Below, one piece after another: positions 24,742 to 37,804 of a stretch of DNA of 64,000 bases (positions are counted from its first letter, which is position 1; each line of letters opens with the position of its first letter). The stretch lies in NCBI GenBank assembly GCA_008694505.1, contig VZDJ01000047.1, positions 815,927-879,926 on the forward strand, written 5' to 3'. Source of the stretch: Cyanoderma ruficeps (lineage: Eukaryota > Chordata > Aves > Passeriformes > Timaliidae). The notes beneath the pieces were generated by a model. That model saw only the letters and a list, made by a program, of their open reading frames with translations, had not been told where the DNA came from and made no database searches. A program made the translations under genes and the position numbers.

Positions 24742-24747
24742 AATAAA
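24742..24747 (+). terminator. LTR polyadenylation signal
   Basis: AATAAA in CTTTCAATAAATCTCTG is followed by a GT/T-rich downstream region, as expected for retroviral 3' end formation at the R/U5 border. Confidence 0.6.
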
Positions 24748-24979
24748 TCTCTGTTTTATTCTCTGGCTCTGTCCAGTCTCTGTTCCAGCTCAGCCCTCCC
24801 AGGGTATCCCTGAAGAACAGCAGCCCAGGCTGTGTCCAGGCAGGAGGAATCATCCTGTGCCTCCCTGTGGGATCTGAGCCCACACCTGACATGGTTTAGA
24901 GCTCCCCTGGAGCAACAAGACAGAAGCAGCTTTCCTGAGTGAGTTCAGCAGGATGGGACAGGGAAAAAAGCACCAGGAA

Positions 24980-25165
24980 CATAGGAGAAATTCCAGCTGG
25001 ATATTGTGAGAAATGTTTTCACCATGGAAATACTAGAACATGTTGCCTGCAGGGTTCTCATCTTTGGGAATATTCAAACTTGAAAGGTCCAGACTCCAAG
25101 TGGGAGTAAGATCAAAAATTTCTTGAGATCCCTTCCAGCTTATTTTTTAGTTCTATGATCGATCA
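24980..25165 (+). mobile_element. Old, diverged CR1 LINE fragment
   Basis: Degraded CR1 landmarks in + order: TGTTTTCACCATGGAAATACTAG (trimmed family form: TTCACCATGAGGGTGGT), ATGTTGCCTGCAGGGTT, TTTGGGAATATTCAAACTTG, GAGATCCCTTCCAGCTT and a TTCTATGATCGATCA tail. Divergence is much higher than in the neighbouring copies. Confidence 0.7.
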
Positions 25166-25169
25166 CTTT

Positions 25170-26775
25170 TTTCATTACACCAAAAAAACCAGCAGAAAAA
25201 TACTTTCATATGAAGCCTTCACCATCTTTCTATTTATAACAAAATATTCCTTTTGATTTATCCAACCCATTGTTCTAATGAGAAAATAGTCCTGAGCTGC
25301 CACAGAAAACACAAACATGTTTTCAGCACTTCAGTTGAACTTTGACAAGTGAGGTTTGTGCTTCCCATCCTTACTGTCTTCTAGTTATGGCCATTGTATC
25401 AGCAGATACTGAAAGAGATCAGCAATTCTGAGTAGGTAAGGAGTTAGATTATTCAGCTGGTACAACAAATAGTGAGTGTTCAATCACTGTGAGAAAATTT
25501 TAAAAGGAGACCTTCTTCAAATATAGAAATCTCAGGTTTTGTAACTAGAATTGGTGCTCCACTACTGACCATGTCAATAGTTTGAAGTAAGAGCAGATGT
25601 ACAAGCTTCATATTCTCACTATTTGTCTTTTCTTTCTTTTTCCACTTGCTTCCCATCAGAGCATCCTGCCAGTGGTGCTGGGGATGGAGAGTCAAGGAAA
25701 GCAGAGTGTGCACACACACCCATGATCATACAAAATACACTGCAGTGAAAGAAACACTGCAGGTGGCTGTAAAAACGTCAGGGAAAGGCAATGAATTTGC
25801 AAGATTTGTCTTGCCAGTAAAAAGTGAAATAAGTAGAATACTGTGGCCAAATTTGTTCTATACCTGGGGTCCTTTTAAGCAGAAAAGAATTTTTTTAGAA
25901 GCAGTCTTCCAGTCAGAATGGAATTGGCCAGGAATTATTTATCAGACAGACAGCAATAATCTGTAACTGGAGGGTGTCTGAGTCTCACAGTGCTGTAGCA
26001 AGCACACAGACAATTACAGAACTGTTCTGATAATTATTAATGCACTTTGAGGGTGCAGAAGGCTGGCTCCCACATTCTGGAGCAGATTTTTAACTAAAAG
26101 TTACGGGACCAAAATGTTAGTATTCAAGGCTGCTTGCTCTTCTCTGCTAATTTACATTTATATTCTTAATGTCTAGATCGAGCCTAGGGAAATTTAAAGC
26201 TCTATTTCATTAATGCTAACTTTTACAGAAATCCCAATATGCACAGAAGTTCCTGGATTGCAGGGCTGGTTAGATGAGAATGCAGAAACCAAATGTAATT
26301 GCTGGCTGGTTATGATAGTTAAATATCTACTGTCAGTTTTGACTTTTGAAATCCCTACAGACGTCAACCGACTGCTCTCAAAAATACGAAGTAACAGAAT
26401 AATTAATTAAAACATCTTTAAAACAAGCCTTTTGAGTTTACACACTTCCTACAGATGTGATTGAAACTGTTACAACACGACAACTTCGTCTCTGGTTTTT
26501 CAGGAGTTCTTGTGAAGAGTTAGATAATTTGATCTCTCCTTTTTCCAGCTTTTGCTGGGATGGCCAATTCCAAATGCGTGTGCAGTCGTTGGAAGAGTCC
26601 AGATTGGGTCTGGCAGGATTTTGGGAAGTGCAGCAGTTTTACAATGCTAATGCTGCACTAATGGGGCCCCGTTTACTGCTTCTCATCAGCTCTGAGCACA
26701 AGGTTCGGATGAAACTTCTTTAAAAACAACCCATTTGGAGATCTGGGGGCAGAAATTTGGTCACCTGCAGAAGTC
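25170..26775. other. Non-genic sequence
   Basis: No supported exon or repeat. Confidence 0.6.
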
Positions 26776-26779
26776 TTGC

Positions 26780-26950
26780 ATAGATATAGATATTAGATAT
26801 AGATATTAGAGATATAGATATTAGAGATATAGATATTAGAGATATAGCTATAGATATTAAATACATAGATATAGATATATAGATATTAGATATATAGATA
26901 TATATTAGATACATATATATATATTATATATAGAGAGATATAGATATATT
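26780..26950. repeat. TAGATATTAGAGATA-type tandem repeat
   Basis: About 170 bases consist of TAGATATAGATATTAGA/GATATAGATATTA variants that grade into TATATATATTATATATAGAGAGATA. Several near-identical 16-bp units occur at 26790-26850. It explains the isoleucine/serine/tyrosine-repeat frame on the minus strand. Confidence 0.92.
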
Positions 26951-26954
26951 TTTG

Positions 26955-29900
26955 TGTGTATACACAGAAATCTAGATATATATGTACACACACGTCTGCT
27001 TTGGCAGTAAGTGGCTCAAGAGGAATAAGATTTGATAATTTTCTTACACAGGGATTTAGTGCCTGAGGTCAGCCTGCAGTTCCTGCCAGGCAAATTACTC
27101 CTCACCTGAAGTTCTGAGCTGCCTCAACCCTATGCAAGCTCTGTAATTCACATCCATTAAAAAAAATAAAATAAATAAAGCATGTTTGTTTTAAGCAATC
27201 CCAAAATTCTGTTCATGTCCACCTTGCACAGGTAAAACTGCACCAGTACGAGACAGTAGAGAATCAGATGGAGAATAAATAAATTAAAAGTGATTATGAA
27301 ATATGCATGGGGCATTTATGAAAAACCAGGTTTTCTGCAAGGTAATCTCTTATGGAATTTATAGTACAGTATATCACCAAAGAGAGAAACTGGAGAAAAG
27401 GTTAATGGCTGGACTAATTAGAAATCCAGATATATATAATTCAGCCTCCCAAACAGCATCACACCCTTGCACTTTAAATGGGAAGCGATAAGGGAAATAC
27501 TCTTTTGGAACCTATTGGTCTGTCCTGTAATATTTATTAGCAAACTAGCATTTAATTCATTATTTATAAGTTTCTGACACCCATCTCATTTGTTTGATAT
27601 CTAATTTTTATCAGTAGCACTTTGTAGACAAGTAAGTACTTCAGGGAAGCAGAATGCATTGTAAATCTGCAATAGCCTTTGGGGAAACGTATTGGGTATG
27701 TAAACCTGACTAAATAACACATGGGGATATGGGGCAGTGAGTTAAACTCACAGTTTTGCTATACTTGGGGGAAATTTTAATGTTTCTGGTATCCATCCTC
27801 CGTGCAAAATCTTTAATTTGGGTTTTCTCTGTGCAGCAGTGGATCAGAAACACGATCATGCTCATGGGAATGGGAACAAAAGCACCAGAGGGTCTCTCCT
27901 GGTTCTTTCACCTGAGGCTTCTTTCTGTTCTTTGTGTATTGGATGGCAAGAGGAGAATCAGTTTCAAACCATGTAATGTAATATTTGATATAAAAACTAA
28001 TGACTGGATGAAAAGTTTACAAATGAGTGAATGACGTGCAGTTCAGCTGTTTGCAAACTGCTAAGCCCACACATGTGTTTAGATTTATATATATATACAC
28101 ACACACATATTAGGGAGCCTTAACTTGGTATAGAAATATTACATATCCTGTGGTCTACTGATGGGATGTACACATAGTACTGCAGCTCCCAGAGCTTTGA
28201 ATTTTACAGTTTGGAAAAATGGGGCCTTAAGCCTGTGTACTATTTAAAAGAAACTAATACCTGGCTGTGGAAATTCATAGGAAAGGTTTCTGGTGTGAAA
28301 ATAAATGAGATGTGTCAATCTTAGTGGAAAAATGTAGAAATACTGTGAGTCATGAGTAGGAATAATAATGAAATATAGGCAGAGTTGAAAGATAAATGGA
28401 AAAAACCCTGTGTTTTGTCACGCAACATAGCTAAACAGTATCTGTCTGACCAAATTTTTACAGCTATTTTCCAGATTTAAATGCATTATTTTCTCTCCCC
28501 TCTTTCAAAGGTCTCCTATTACTATAAACGCCACAATTCTCAATTGTTTGATAATTTTACGTAGTTGCCACAAAAAGGTAACTTTTTTTTTATTATTTCA
28601 GAGACCTCATCAGAGATAATTATCCTTTTGCAGGAGAACCTATCAAATGCAGAAAGAGCTTCTGTCCCATCAAACTCCATGGTCATGGAGAGCAGAGAAC
28701 TGCAGACATTGTGACACAGTCAAGGTGACAACCAGGGGAGCCTCTCAGCACCTGCAGCTAAATGAGATGCTCTGCAGCCTTTTGGACTCACTGCTGACAT
28801 TTGGAACATTGAGGAACATTCAGTTGTTCCCGAATCCCATCCCCTGCTCCTGGCTGGAGATAAAGAGCGGCAGGAGCAGAGCTGGTGGGATGCAAACTGC
28901 CCGGGTCAAACTGCAGGGACTGCGGCCAGAGGTGCTGGAATCGACCCTGGCTGAGGGGAAACAGCAAAAACTCTGAGCTGCCTTTCTTCTGCCTCACTGA
29001 CTGATGGTGTGGGAGTGATGCAAAAAACAGGTCAAGATGGTGCCACTGGTTGGGAATCCCTGAGTTCGGAATCAGGCACCAAGTGGGATCTATGCAAATT
29101 AGGCTCTGCTCCCACTTTGGCAGCTGCACCGTAGTCCTGACCTTATTTTTTCTTCTGTTAGAACAGCACTGACACAAAGAACATCAGTCTCTATTAATGA
29201 AAAGTACATCATGGGAGGGGGAAAAATCCCTATTGTTATTGTGGGGAAGAACAGAAGAGAAAAATGTAATAACTTTAGAAGTGTAGAAGATAACTTTTGA
29301 TATTTTGCTGCATGAAGATAGGTACATGATGTTTACTGCACAGATTCTTTTGAACCAATGTACTCTTCTTTTTAAAAGAAATTGTCAGTTTTCTATTTTC
29401 AAAAAATTGAAATTTTTACTTTCAAATGTGACCCAAAAAACCCCTTCAAAAGCCAATCAAACAGTCCCCAACTTTGCTCCAGCTGATTATCTCAGGCAGG
29501 CCTCCTATAAACACCAGCACTAAATCTTTATCTCATTACCTCTTTCCTTGTTAGAGGCTAAATGATACTTCTTTCCATTGTGAGAGGAATGAAGAGTATG
29601 CATTTTCTGAGCTGCTGAAGCTTGTTATTGAAATTAAGCTTTATGACACTGCTGTTTTCCATACTTGGGCCCAGTCTATTGGATTTGTGTGGCTGCGTCC
29701 AGAAATAAGAAGGGCAAATGTCAAGGCATGTTCCGAAGTAAAGGCAGGGAACAGGTTGCTAAATGGGCTGAGTTAAGCAATCTCCCAGAAAGGACAGCTT
29801 TAATAAAAGTGCTATTGCTTGTCCTGACGTGCTCCCATTCCTGTGACAGCCCAGTGCAAACTCAACAATGTCATTTCCTTTTACATCTGATACCTTTGCA

Positions 29901-32900
29901 TCTTGGTGCTTTTCAGTGAGATTGATTCCTTTCAAAAGGCTGGATGGCAAGGAGCAGCTCAACCCCTTCACTCATCTTTACATAAAGGAACGTGTATTTC
30001 AGTGTTTATGAAGTGGTGAGGAACTACTGCTTCTATTTTCCAAAGAATTCTTGTCAATTTTCCTTTCCACGTGTTATAAACCATATTGATGTGAATGCCT
30101 TCTGAAGTTACTCAGTCAAAAAAAGTAATTCATTTCAGTAGAATGATTCCTGAGGCACATCACTGCCCTGTAGACTTTCATCATATTCCTTTCTTCACAT
30201 GAAAAATGAGTGCATTTCTAAACTGCAATTTTAAATATTGAATAAGGCTACTGATATCAATAAGTTTGATTATTCAAGACATGAGCTTACGGAGTGTTGA
30301 ACACTATTATTATCAAGCACAAAGCAAGAGTGTGCAGCCTTTTCACCGGAGCTGCAGGACTTGGGAGGGTTGAACCCTAAAGAAAGAGGATTACCAGTTT
30401 ACAGAATTTAAAGCAGAGAGGCAGAAGCCAAGATACATGAACCCAATACCTGGCCCTTATGATTATTTAGATATCTCAGTTTAGAAAGAGACAATTTATA
30501 TTAAAATGCATTCACGCAGTGATCTATGATTTTTATCATTTTAGCCATGTATCACATCCATTTCACAGTGCTCACGTTCCCCTGGATCAAGGTGTTGGCA
30601 GCTCTGGACATTTAACCCTTCATTAACACACAGCACTAGTGTGTAATAACAGGTGATGCTGATAACAATATGCACTTTGCAATTTGACAACGTTCATTTA
30701 GAATTAGCCACAGAGGCTGAGCTGGGAAGCAATTATGTTAGAAATGAGGTAGCAGGGAAAACCAGATTTCTTTTTGTACTTAATTAATAACTTAATGTAC
30801 AGATGTTAAAGCCCTGAGGAGCTTATATGTTACCTTTGTCTTTTCCCACAACTGCTACGGAAGTAGAAGACAAAGGAAATTCAAGATATGATCACAACCC
30901 CAGTTGCCCCTGCAGTTTGTTTGTATTTTACTGTGCTAATTCTAGGGGAAAGAAAAAAAAGTTTAGCTGTGTATCCTGTCAGTTTTCCAGCTGAGCTTCT
31001 TTCTTTAGAAGTCAGATGAAATTCTGATGAGGAATGGGCACATATTTATCTTTCTGCCTCTACGTATCATCTTGGAGCATTAATGTTTTAACTCAAAAAT
31101 GCCATTTTTTGGAGCAGTTTGATAAAGAGCAAATGCACTTGTTCTGAATTAGGATTTCTGTTCCCTAAATTGATTTCAACACACTTAATATGTGCTTTGA
31201 TTCTTAGAGCTCTTTATCTGCTCCTTTATTTCAGCAGAAATCCTGAAAGTGTGAACTTCAAGGAGGACGCACTGTGGATGTTTTGCCCAGGGTATTCTGA
31301 TTCATCTGATCCCAGTGTGCTTTCCTATTCAGACAGTTGTCACAATTTGAAAGTTTATTTTCTTTTCATCAAGAGCTTTCTCTTTCACTGAGGTATAATT
31401 TTATTTACTTTCCCCTTTCCTCTTGCCCTTTCTTTCTGCTTCTTTTTGATACCTCAGTTAAAGGAAGCAGCACTTTATTTAATGCTGTTGTCAACCATGG
31501 CTGAATATATTACTACAGTGCAAATTATTCTGTTTTCGTGGAACACTGGAGGAATTGTAATCATACAAATTCTGTCGAGTCCATGGAATAACTTGATTGA
31601 ATGGCAGAAAACAATATCCTCTCATTTCAGTAATCCAGACCCTACAGATTTGATAGCAGCACATCCATAACGCAGATGAGCCTCATTTGCAGGTGAGCAG
31701 GTAAAGGCCAATAGAGAGCTGGAAACTCTCAGAAAATCTCATTTTACACTGTTTCCTTGGCCTGCTCTGTGCTTTAGGGGAGCTCCTTCGGTTTGTGTCT
31801 CTGAGAAAGGAAGACCCTGAACACCGATTCCCTGAGTCACACTGGGGCAGTTTATATCCTGCCCCTGCCATTCCAGATTATCCTACTTGACTGCAAAAAT
31901 GGTTTGAAAAATGGCGCCTGTTTATCAGGGCCCCATCTGGCCACAACCAGTTGTACCACAGCAATGCTACATCCACATCATTAATGCCATTAATACCAAT
32001 TAATTACCATAGTAACTACTGTTTAGAGAAGGCTTCATTAGCAGCTCTGAGAAGGAGGCAAGGATATAAAAGGGGACAGTGAGAAACTTTATCCTGTATT
32101 TTAAATAATGACACTTGAAGGTCGTGGCATGGTGGCACTGAGAAGGCTCCAGTGCCGTGTCTGCTCCCCAAGCAGATCTTTTGGTGCTGTAAATATAGAC
32201 TTCTCTCCCAGCACTAAAATTTTAGATTACTGTATTATCTGAGATATGCTTCAATCTATAAATATAAATAAGTCCTTTAGCTTGATATAGCAGCGATGAA
32301 TATTGAGAAGTGAATATCTTTCCATTACTGTGCTCAGTTTATTCCTTTTTGTTATCTAAGAATTCTGATCTGTATGCCTTTGCTCTTACTGAGCAGATGT
32401 ATTCCAGTATTCACAGCATTTCGATAAGTCTAATTTTAAAATCTATTTGTTACATCTATTTCTCCCCCCGCCCTCCACCTAAATTTGTCATCCTCACGGA
32501 AAATGTAACCCTGCAACCCTGAGTTAAAAGATGAACAGGCTGAAGAGTTGTTCTGCAGCATGAATGTATTTGCACAGCATTATCTGTGCCTGGCCTCTGG
32601 GTCACCCCAAGTGAAGAGTCACCCCGTTTCTGCCGTGCACTGAGCACAGCACAGGAGGAGCCCGGGGCTTCAGACAGTCTCAGGCAAACCCCACAGGTGT
32701 GAGATGCACAACTAACTCACATTCGATGCCTTGCTTTACTTTTATTATTTGAGAGAAATGGATCTCTGGACAGGCATGAAAATTCCAATAGTGACATGAT
32801 CCAGCATGTACACGAAAGACTCCAAATACTTCAGAAGGGAAAGAGCACAGAAAAAAGGCTTTTCTGTCTAGTTCTTACTGCCTTTTATAAGGTGTTCCCA

Positions 32901-35900
32901 TCCAGACTGAACATGGTTGGTGAACAGGAACGACACCTCTCTGACCCCATGGGTTAAACCAGAGAAACACCAAAACACCACCTGGAGAAAGATTGTTCTG
33001 AGAAAGGAGAGTTGTTTGCCAGGATTGTTTTGAGAAGAAGTTTCTTGAGAATTTTTTCCTTGGGGAAAAAGTTATCAGCTGCCGGCAGGCTGAAATCTCA
33101 GCCCACACCAGCACAGGACACAGACAGGAAAATCCCACGGGTGACACTGTCCAGCACAGGACATATCCAGCAGGACCATGACATGCTCCAGCTCAGGACA
33201 TATCCAGTGGAACCTCCTGGAATCTCCTCCCCCCATCGCTGCCTCTCCAGGCTCTCCTGTTTGTTTTCTCACCTCTCCCCCATCCAGCACCCCAGGTGCA
33301 GCCCAAAGCATTTCACATTCACGGATCTGGGAGGAAGATGAAGATGTTGTCACAGCAGAGTGGCCCCCCTGCAGCACACATCACACACAGGCTTCAGCCT
33401 CTCCCCAGGCACCCTCAGCCTTGTCTCTGTGCCCACCAGGGGAGATTCCAGGGGCTGCATCCCAACGTCCCACCCAATACACGTGTGTATTCCCTCCAAC
33501 CCCCGCAGAGGGTGCGGGGTTTGCTCACAACTCTTCATAAGGTTCCAACATTTCAATACTAAAAATGTCAGCTGGACAGAAAAGCTCATACAGAGAAAAG
33601 GAATGACTTGACAAGTTCTCAAAGTACTGGAAAAACTGGGATCCCACTAACACTTGGTCTGTATATAATTTTTGTTTCCAGAAGCATTCAGATGCTGCTG
33701 ATATCAGAAGCTGATATCGGGATCATAAGCTGAAGTGCAGGCAGTAGCAGGGAAATTGCTGCAAAAGGGACTGATCTAAAGGATATATCACAAAGGAAAA
33801 AAATAGTTTCTTTCTTTATACATTGTTCAAATACAGAAAGCTTTATAAAAGAAACTTATTTCAAGTCCAGCTCACTAACAATATCTCAGATAGGCTATCA
33901 AGACTTAACTTTTATTTATTTCTTTTTTATTCAGCTATACCTCAACACTATTTTATTTTATCCTTCACTGACTGAAAGCTTTGTGTATTCCTCTAAACTC
34001 CATCTGTGTACTAATGGTGTCACGTCTGTTTTCAGCTTCCCAAGCTTGCTGCTAATGGAGACTTTTTCTGGGCATTCTGCACAGCATTTTCCATTTTAGT
34101 GGTAATGCTATTGACCCAAGAGTTTCCATCATGCACTAAAAAGTATTACAGGTATAGATCTCTATTTCTTTGTAAAGATCCATAAGACTCCCTGCCAAAA
34201 AAAAGTCATGAAAAAAGTACACAGTCACGTTCCTGGACCAAAAGAGAAAGTCCTTCTAGGAGTGCAAAAGTAACGTAAGTTATTAGAAGTCTCATTAAAA
34301 TATGACTGAAGTATTAGTGCAAGACTTTAAATAGACTGTGAGTAGCTATTTTAAGAAATAACTAGGGGATATTTTTAGATACCCAGCCTTCCAGGCTGGA
34401 GCTTTAAGTACTCATAGCACATAAAGTTAATATTCTTGTACTATAAAATCTCTTAATAACAGTGAGAAACAGGAAATGGGGAAGGAGAGAACACTCTTTC
34501 ATTTTAATCTAAGTATTCCAAAAGGGAATTTCATGTTCCATTTGGCAAGAGTTATCTGGCGTTTAAACTAGATGCAAAATTAGGAATGCAAACTTTTATG
34601 CCACTTGAGGATGAACTCAGGATACACATATGCTTTATTTGAACCCAGTTGTAGTAGTAAAAATTATTAAAATTCGGATTATATTGGTATCAGTGGAGTT
34701 CTAATGGAGTCAAAACCAAAATGTGGGTTCTCCTTGGAGTTCTGCCATAGAGATTTTAAGGGTCAAAACAAGAGCTGGAATAAGGAGTTGTGCCTGTTCT
34801 TAGCTCTGAGGATCCCACTAAGGCTTATCTGGGAAACAAGAGTGAATCACATTGGAATATTGATGCCAGAGTTCCCTTATTTCATCAGAATAAACCTACT
34901 AATCTTCCCACATACCATATCTCAAAAAGAGTAGGAAAGGAAATCAAGTGGAAACAGAGATTTACCAACTTTTTATGTTGGAAGATCCTGCAGAGAGATT
35001 CACTTCAGCTCTGAGTGTGTCAGTTTTAACTTTGAATGACCTGGTTTTGGCCAAACGTGCCACAGCTTTAATGTTATTTAAATGTGGGGTGCTCTGTGTG
35101 TGAATATTAGCAAAGCCCTTGCTGCTCTAGATAAGCAGATGACATTCCATTCCTCTTCGTTTCCCTCATTAAAGCCAAGAAGTTGAATATTAATGAGTGT
35201 GGAGAATTATGTTGTCATGCATGTTAGTCTAGAAAATATAAATTCATCTCATAAAGAAGTCAAAGGATCAAAGAAGGTTTTTACTGTTAATTGGAAACAA
35301 AGTGTCAGCGGTGTCCTGATTTAAAGGGCACTCAAGGAGGATGAGGGAAGGCTGGGCCTTTTTCTTTTCCAAAAAGGAAACATAATTAAGGTAGAAGAGG
35401 AGTTATTAGTATTTTTTTTACAGAAATACTTCTCGCTGCCTGTGGCGTTCGGTGTGGCATTCCTGATGTTCAAAGTAATACTAGAACCAAAAAAAAATAC
35501 ATCCTTGCAAGCATACTTCAACATTAATAAAAGTAATATTTCTATAGCCAAGAGCACTTTGCTTTTAAATCTACACATTTAATGCAGCTAGTGTGTTTTC
35601 ATTGTTCTCTTGGTGAGTAAGCTTAAAAATAGCACATTTAGCTTGTGGCTAATTAATAGACAGAACATAACAGAGGATAACCCCCATATTTTGCATTCTT
35701 GTGCTCAGCCCTAATTGCAGCAGCAAAAATTGAGCCTGTGCTTGCTTAGCAAGGCTGGAAATTCTGCATTTCTTGCACACACACACAGCAGAGCCACAGA
35801 GTGAGACAGCAATTCTGCCTTAATGTTTTTAATTAAATATGCAAACTCTAAACTCTAAGGGGTGGAACTCTCTGATTCTATTCTGATGAGACAACCTCTG

Positions 35901-37100
35901 TACCAAACACGAGGGCGTTACTCTGCTCTCCTCAAACATTGCTGAGTTACAGCAGTCTGCAGATCCAGCTCACAAAAGACTCTCAGTCTTTACTGCAGCA
36001 GCAGTAGATGTTAATTGTTATTTTCATGTGAGCAGAAATTTGGTGAAAAAAGGTGCAAAGCTATTGTTTACATTCACCCTGAAACGCAGTGCTGGAATCA
36101 AGTGGGTATTGACAAACCTGTCTGAAACCTTCCTGGTCTCTTGATATGACCTCGAATGGAAAGCTTAAAAGCTTATAGAGTCATAGTGTTTGGTCAATCA
36201 GTTAAAATGCTCTGATATGTATTTATTTTCATGGTAAAACCCGACCAAAACCATTCTGCATGCTCCTCCACATGCCTCAGCTGGAAAGCTCTGAGAATAA
36301 ATTAATACCATTCCTCAGTCCTCAATTTTACGAGAATACCTGTTAATAACATCAAGATTTAATTAAAGTGAAATGGAAGAGAATAAGAATAGAAAAATAG
36401 CATAAAAATACGATACTGCAAATCATCACTGCTTAGAACAGAGTCACGTGAACCTTTTTTTTCAGTAGTAATGGAATTTACATCATTACAAGTGCAGTGG
36501 GTGTCATTAAAATTTTAACATTTGCCACCTTTTGTCATTGTAATTCCGCATATATTCAGGGGCAGTGAATTTGGAGGTCTTAAAGCATCTGCTGCTTCCA
36601 TATAAGTTGCAAATTTTATTTCATTATAGCATAATTTGAATGTTCTGCTGATAGGATTATTCTGCTGCCCGAGCTTGCTGCTGTCCCTTTCCTTTGAGCA
36701 CAGACCCTCTGGGGCAGTGTCACCCCAACGAGCAGTTCCATTGCTATTGTTCAAAACCACGACTTTTCTTTGGAATTTTAAAAGTTTCAGCTCCATTCCA
36801 TGAAGCCTGAAAAAATGGCAAGTCAGTGGACAAAGTCCCTTCTTAAAGACATCAATGCATGGGGAATATTTTAGGATCTGTGTGAGTAATCACTCCATCT
36901 CCAGGTAAGCTGTAGGCAGGAGTTAATTGCTCAGCTCTCAGGATTTATATTTTTTTGTGTGTGTTCTTGGGTGGGAATAACCCAGTGCCTGTAAAGCCAC
37001 TCAGCAAGAGTCATTAATTCCAGCATGACATGAAGCAAAACCTAATGTGGTTTCAGGCTGATGGGAAATAATTCATCATTTCTTCTTGTCACCACTTGAG
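26955..37100. other. Long non-genic stretch
   Basis: No exon can be supported across 10 kb. An octamer motif (ATGCAAAT) lies at 29092. TAAT-rich stretches at 30590-30720, 31970-32060 and 35150-35230 look like possible conserved non-coding elements (see findings). The GC-richer part at 33080-33540 has overlapping frames on both strands with no domain. Confidence 0.55.
28085..28110. repeat. (TA)n/(CA)n microsatellite
   Basis: TTATATATATATACACACAC followed by ACATAT. A simple repeat. Confidence 0.85.
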
Positions 37101-37102
37101 AC

Positions 37103-37156
37103 ACAGAATCAGGGAATCATTTGGGTTGGAAAAGACCCTTAAGATCATCAAGTCCA
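37103..37156 (-). mobile_element. Very short CR1 tail fragment
   Basis: 'ACAGAATCAGGGAATCATTT', 'GGGTTGGAAAAGACCC' and 'AAGATCATCAAGTCCA' are the last 54 bases of a reversed CR1. It stops abruptly where most copies continue 'ACCC', immediately beside the LTR at about 37167. Confidence 0.88.
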
Positions 37157-37166
37157 TAGGAAAACA

Positions 37167-37801
37167 TGAAAGCCAACCCCAAACTGGAGAGCTTAGGGAG
37201 TCCGTGGTGGGGAGCAGGAGCTTTTAGGCTTCACTCCTGGATCAAGAACTGTGGGGTCACAGCCAGGCAGACACAGCTGCTCAAACTCTGGAAAGGTTTT
37301 GGCTTCTTTTCTTTTCTGCCAAGGTCAGGATGGATAAAACTCAGGAAACACCAAGCTCGAGTTTGGACTTGGAAGATTTATCATTTTTTATCTATTTATT
37401 ATATTTATCTTATTTTATCTGTTTAGGTATTTAATATATTTATATTATTTTATCTGTTTATTGTATTTTATCTATTTACAGTATTTACAGGCTCACAAGC
37501 CCTGAACGTAACTAGCAAGTTAGGGAAACAAGGTAAAATGGATGCATCCAACTCTTTCCAAGGTTATTCCAGCACTAATTACCCAATAACAAGGTGACAC
37601 CTGTATTATTTATATTTCTGACTCGATAATGACCACCCAAGGCCTGCAGGGGGGACCTTTTCACCCAGTTATGGAAAACCACCCAAGCCAAGGAAGGAGA
37701 AGGTGAAGAAGGACTCAGACAACACCCCAAATCCTTTGTCTTGATTCACATGTAACACAATACACTCAACCCCCACATTCTAAGTTTCCTGGATCCCAAC
37801 A
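37167..37801 (-). mobile_element. Solo LTR of a second retroviral family (reversed)
   Basis: Read on the minus strand it starts TGTTGGGATCCAGGAAAC and continues through TTGGGTGGTTTTCCATAACT and AAGGTCCCCCCTGCAGG. It then has an AT-rich section with repeated AATAAACAGATAAAA motifs (TATA and polyadenylation-signal-like) and ends near GGTTGGCTTTCA. This organisation and the TGTTGGGAT start match what I recall of songbird ERVL-type LTRs, but no database search was possible. No clean 5-bp duplication was found, so the left end (its 3' end) is uncertain by tens of bases. No internal viral genes are present. Confidence 0.6.
37385..37488. repeat. TTTTATCTGTTTATT degenerate tandem repeat in the LTR
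   Basis: Imperfect units of 10-15 bases (TTTATCTATTTATT, TTTTATCTGTTTA) recur across about 100 bases. On the minus strand they create several AATAAA and TATA-like motifs, which is probably where the LTR promoter and poly(A) signal lie. Confidence 0.75.
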
Positions 37802-37804
37802 AAG

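Larger units (their letters stand above)
24087..24892 (+). mobile_element. Solo LTR of an endogenous retrovirus, interrupted
   Basis: The order of features fits a + strand LTR. There is a U3-like region, starting near TGATGCCTTCAG. Then comes a cluster of short repeats of TTGTGACCATTT/GGGTCCATTT at 24609-24682. The polyadenylation signal AATAAA at 24742 is followed by a T/G-rich stretch (CTCTGTTTTATTCTCTGG), and a U5-like region ends near ACACCTGACA. A second partial copy of its first about 90 bases lies at 46323, showing that it is a dispersed family. A CR1 (24308-24548) sits inside it. No internal gag, pol or env sequence is present. Both boundaries are approximate and I could not find a clean target-site duplication. 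Family knowledge suggests a bird ERVL- or ERVK-like LTR, but I cannot name it. Confidence 0.65.

Noticed and set aside
36178..36200. GAGTCATAGTGTTTGG, resembling a CR1 end
   Set aside because: No further CR1 similarity follows.
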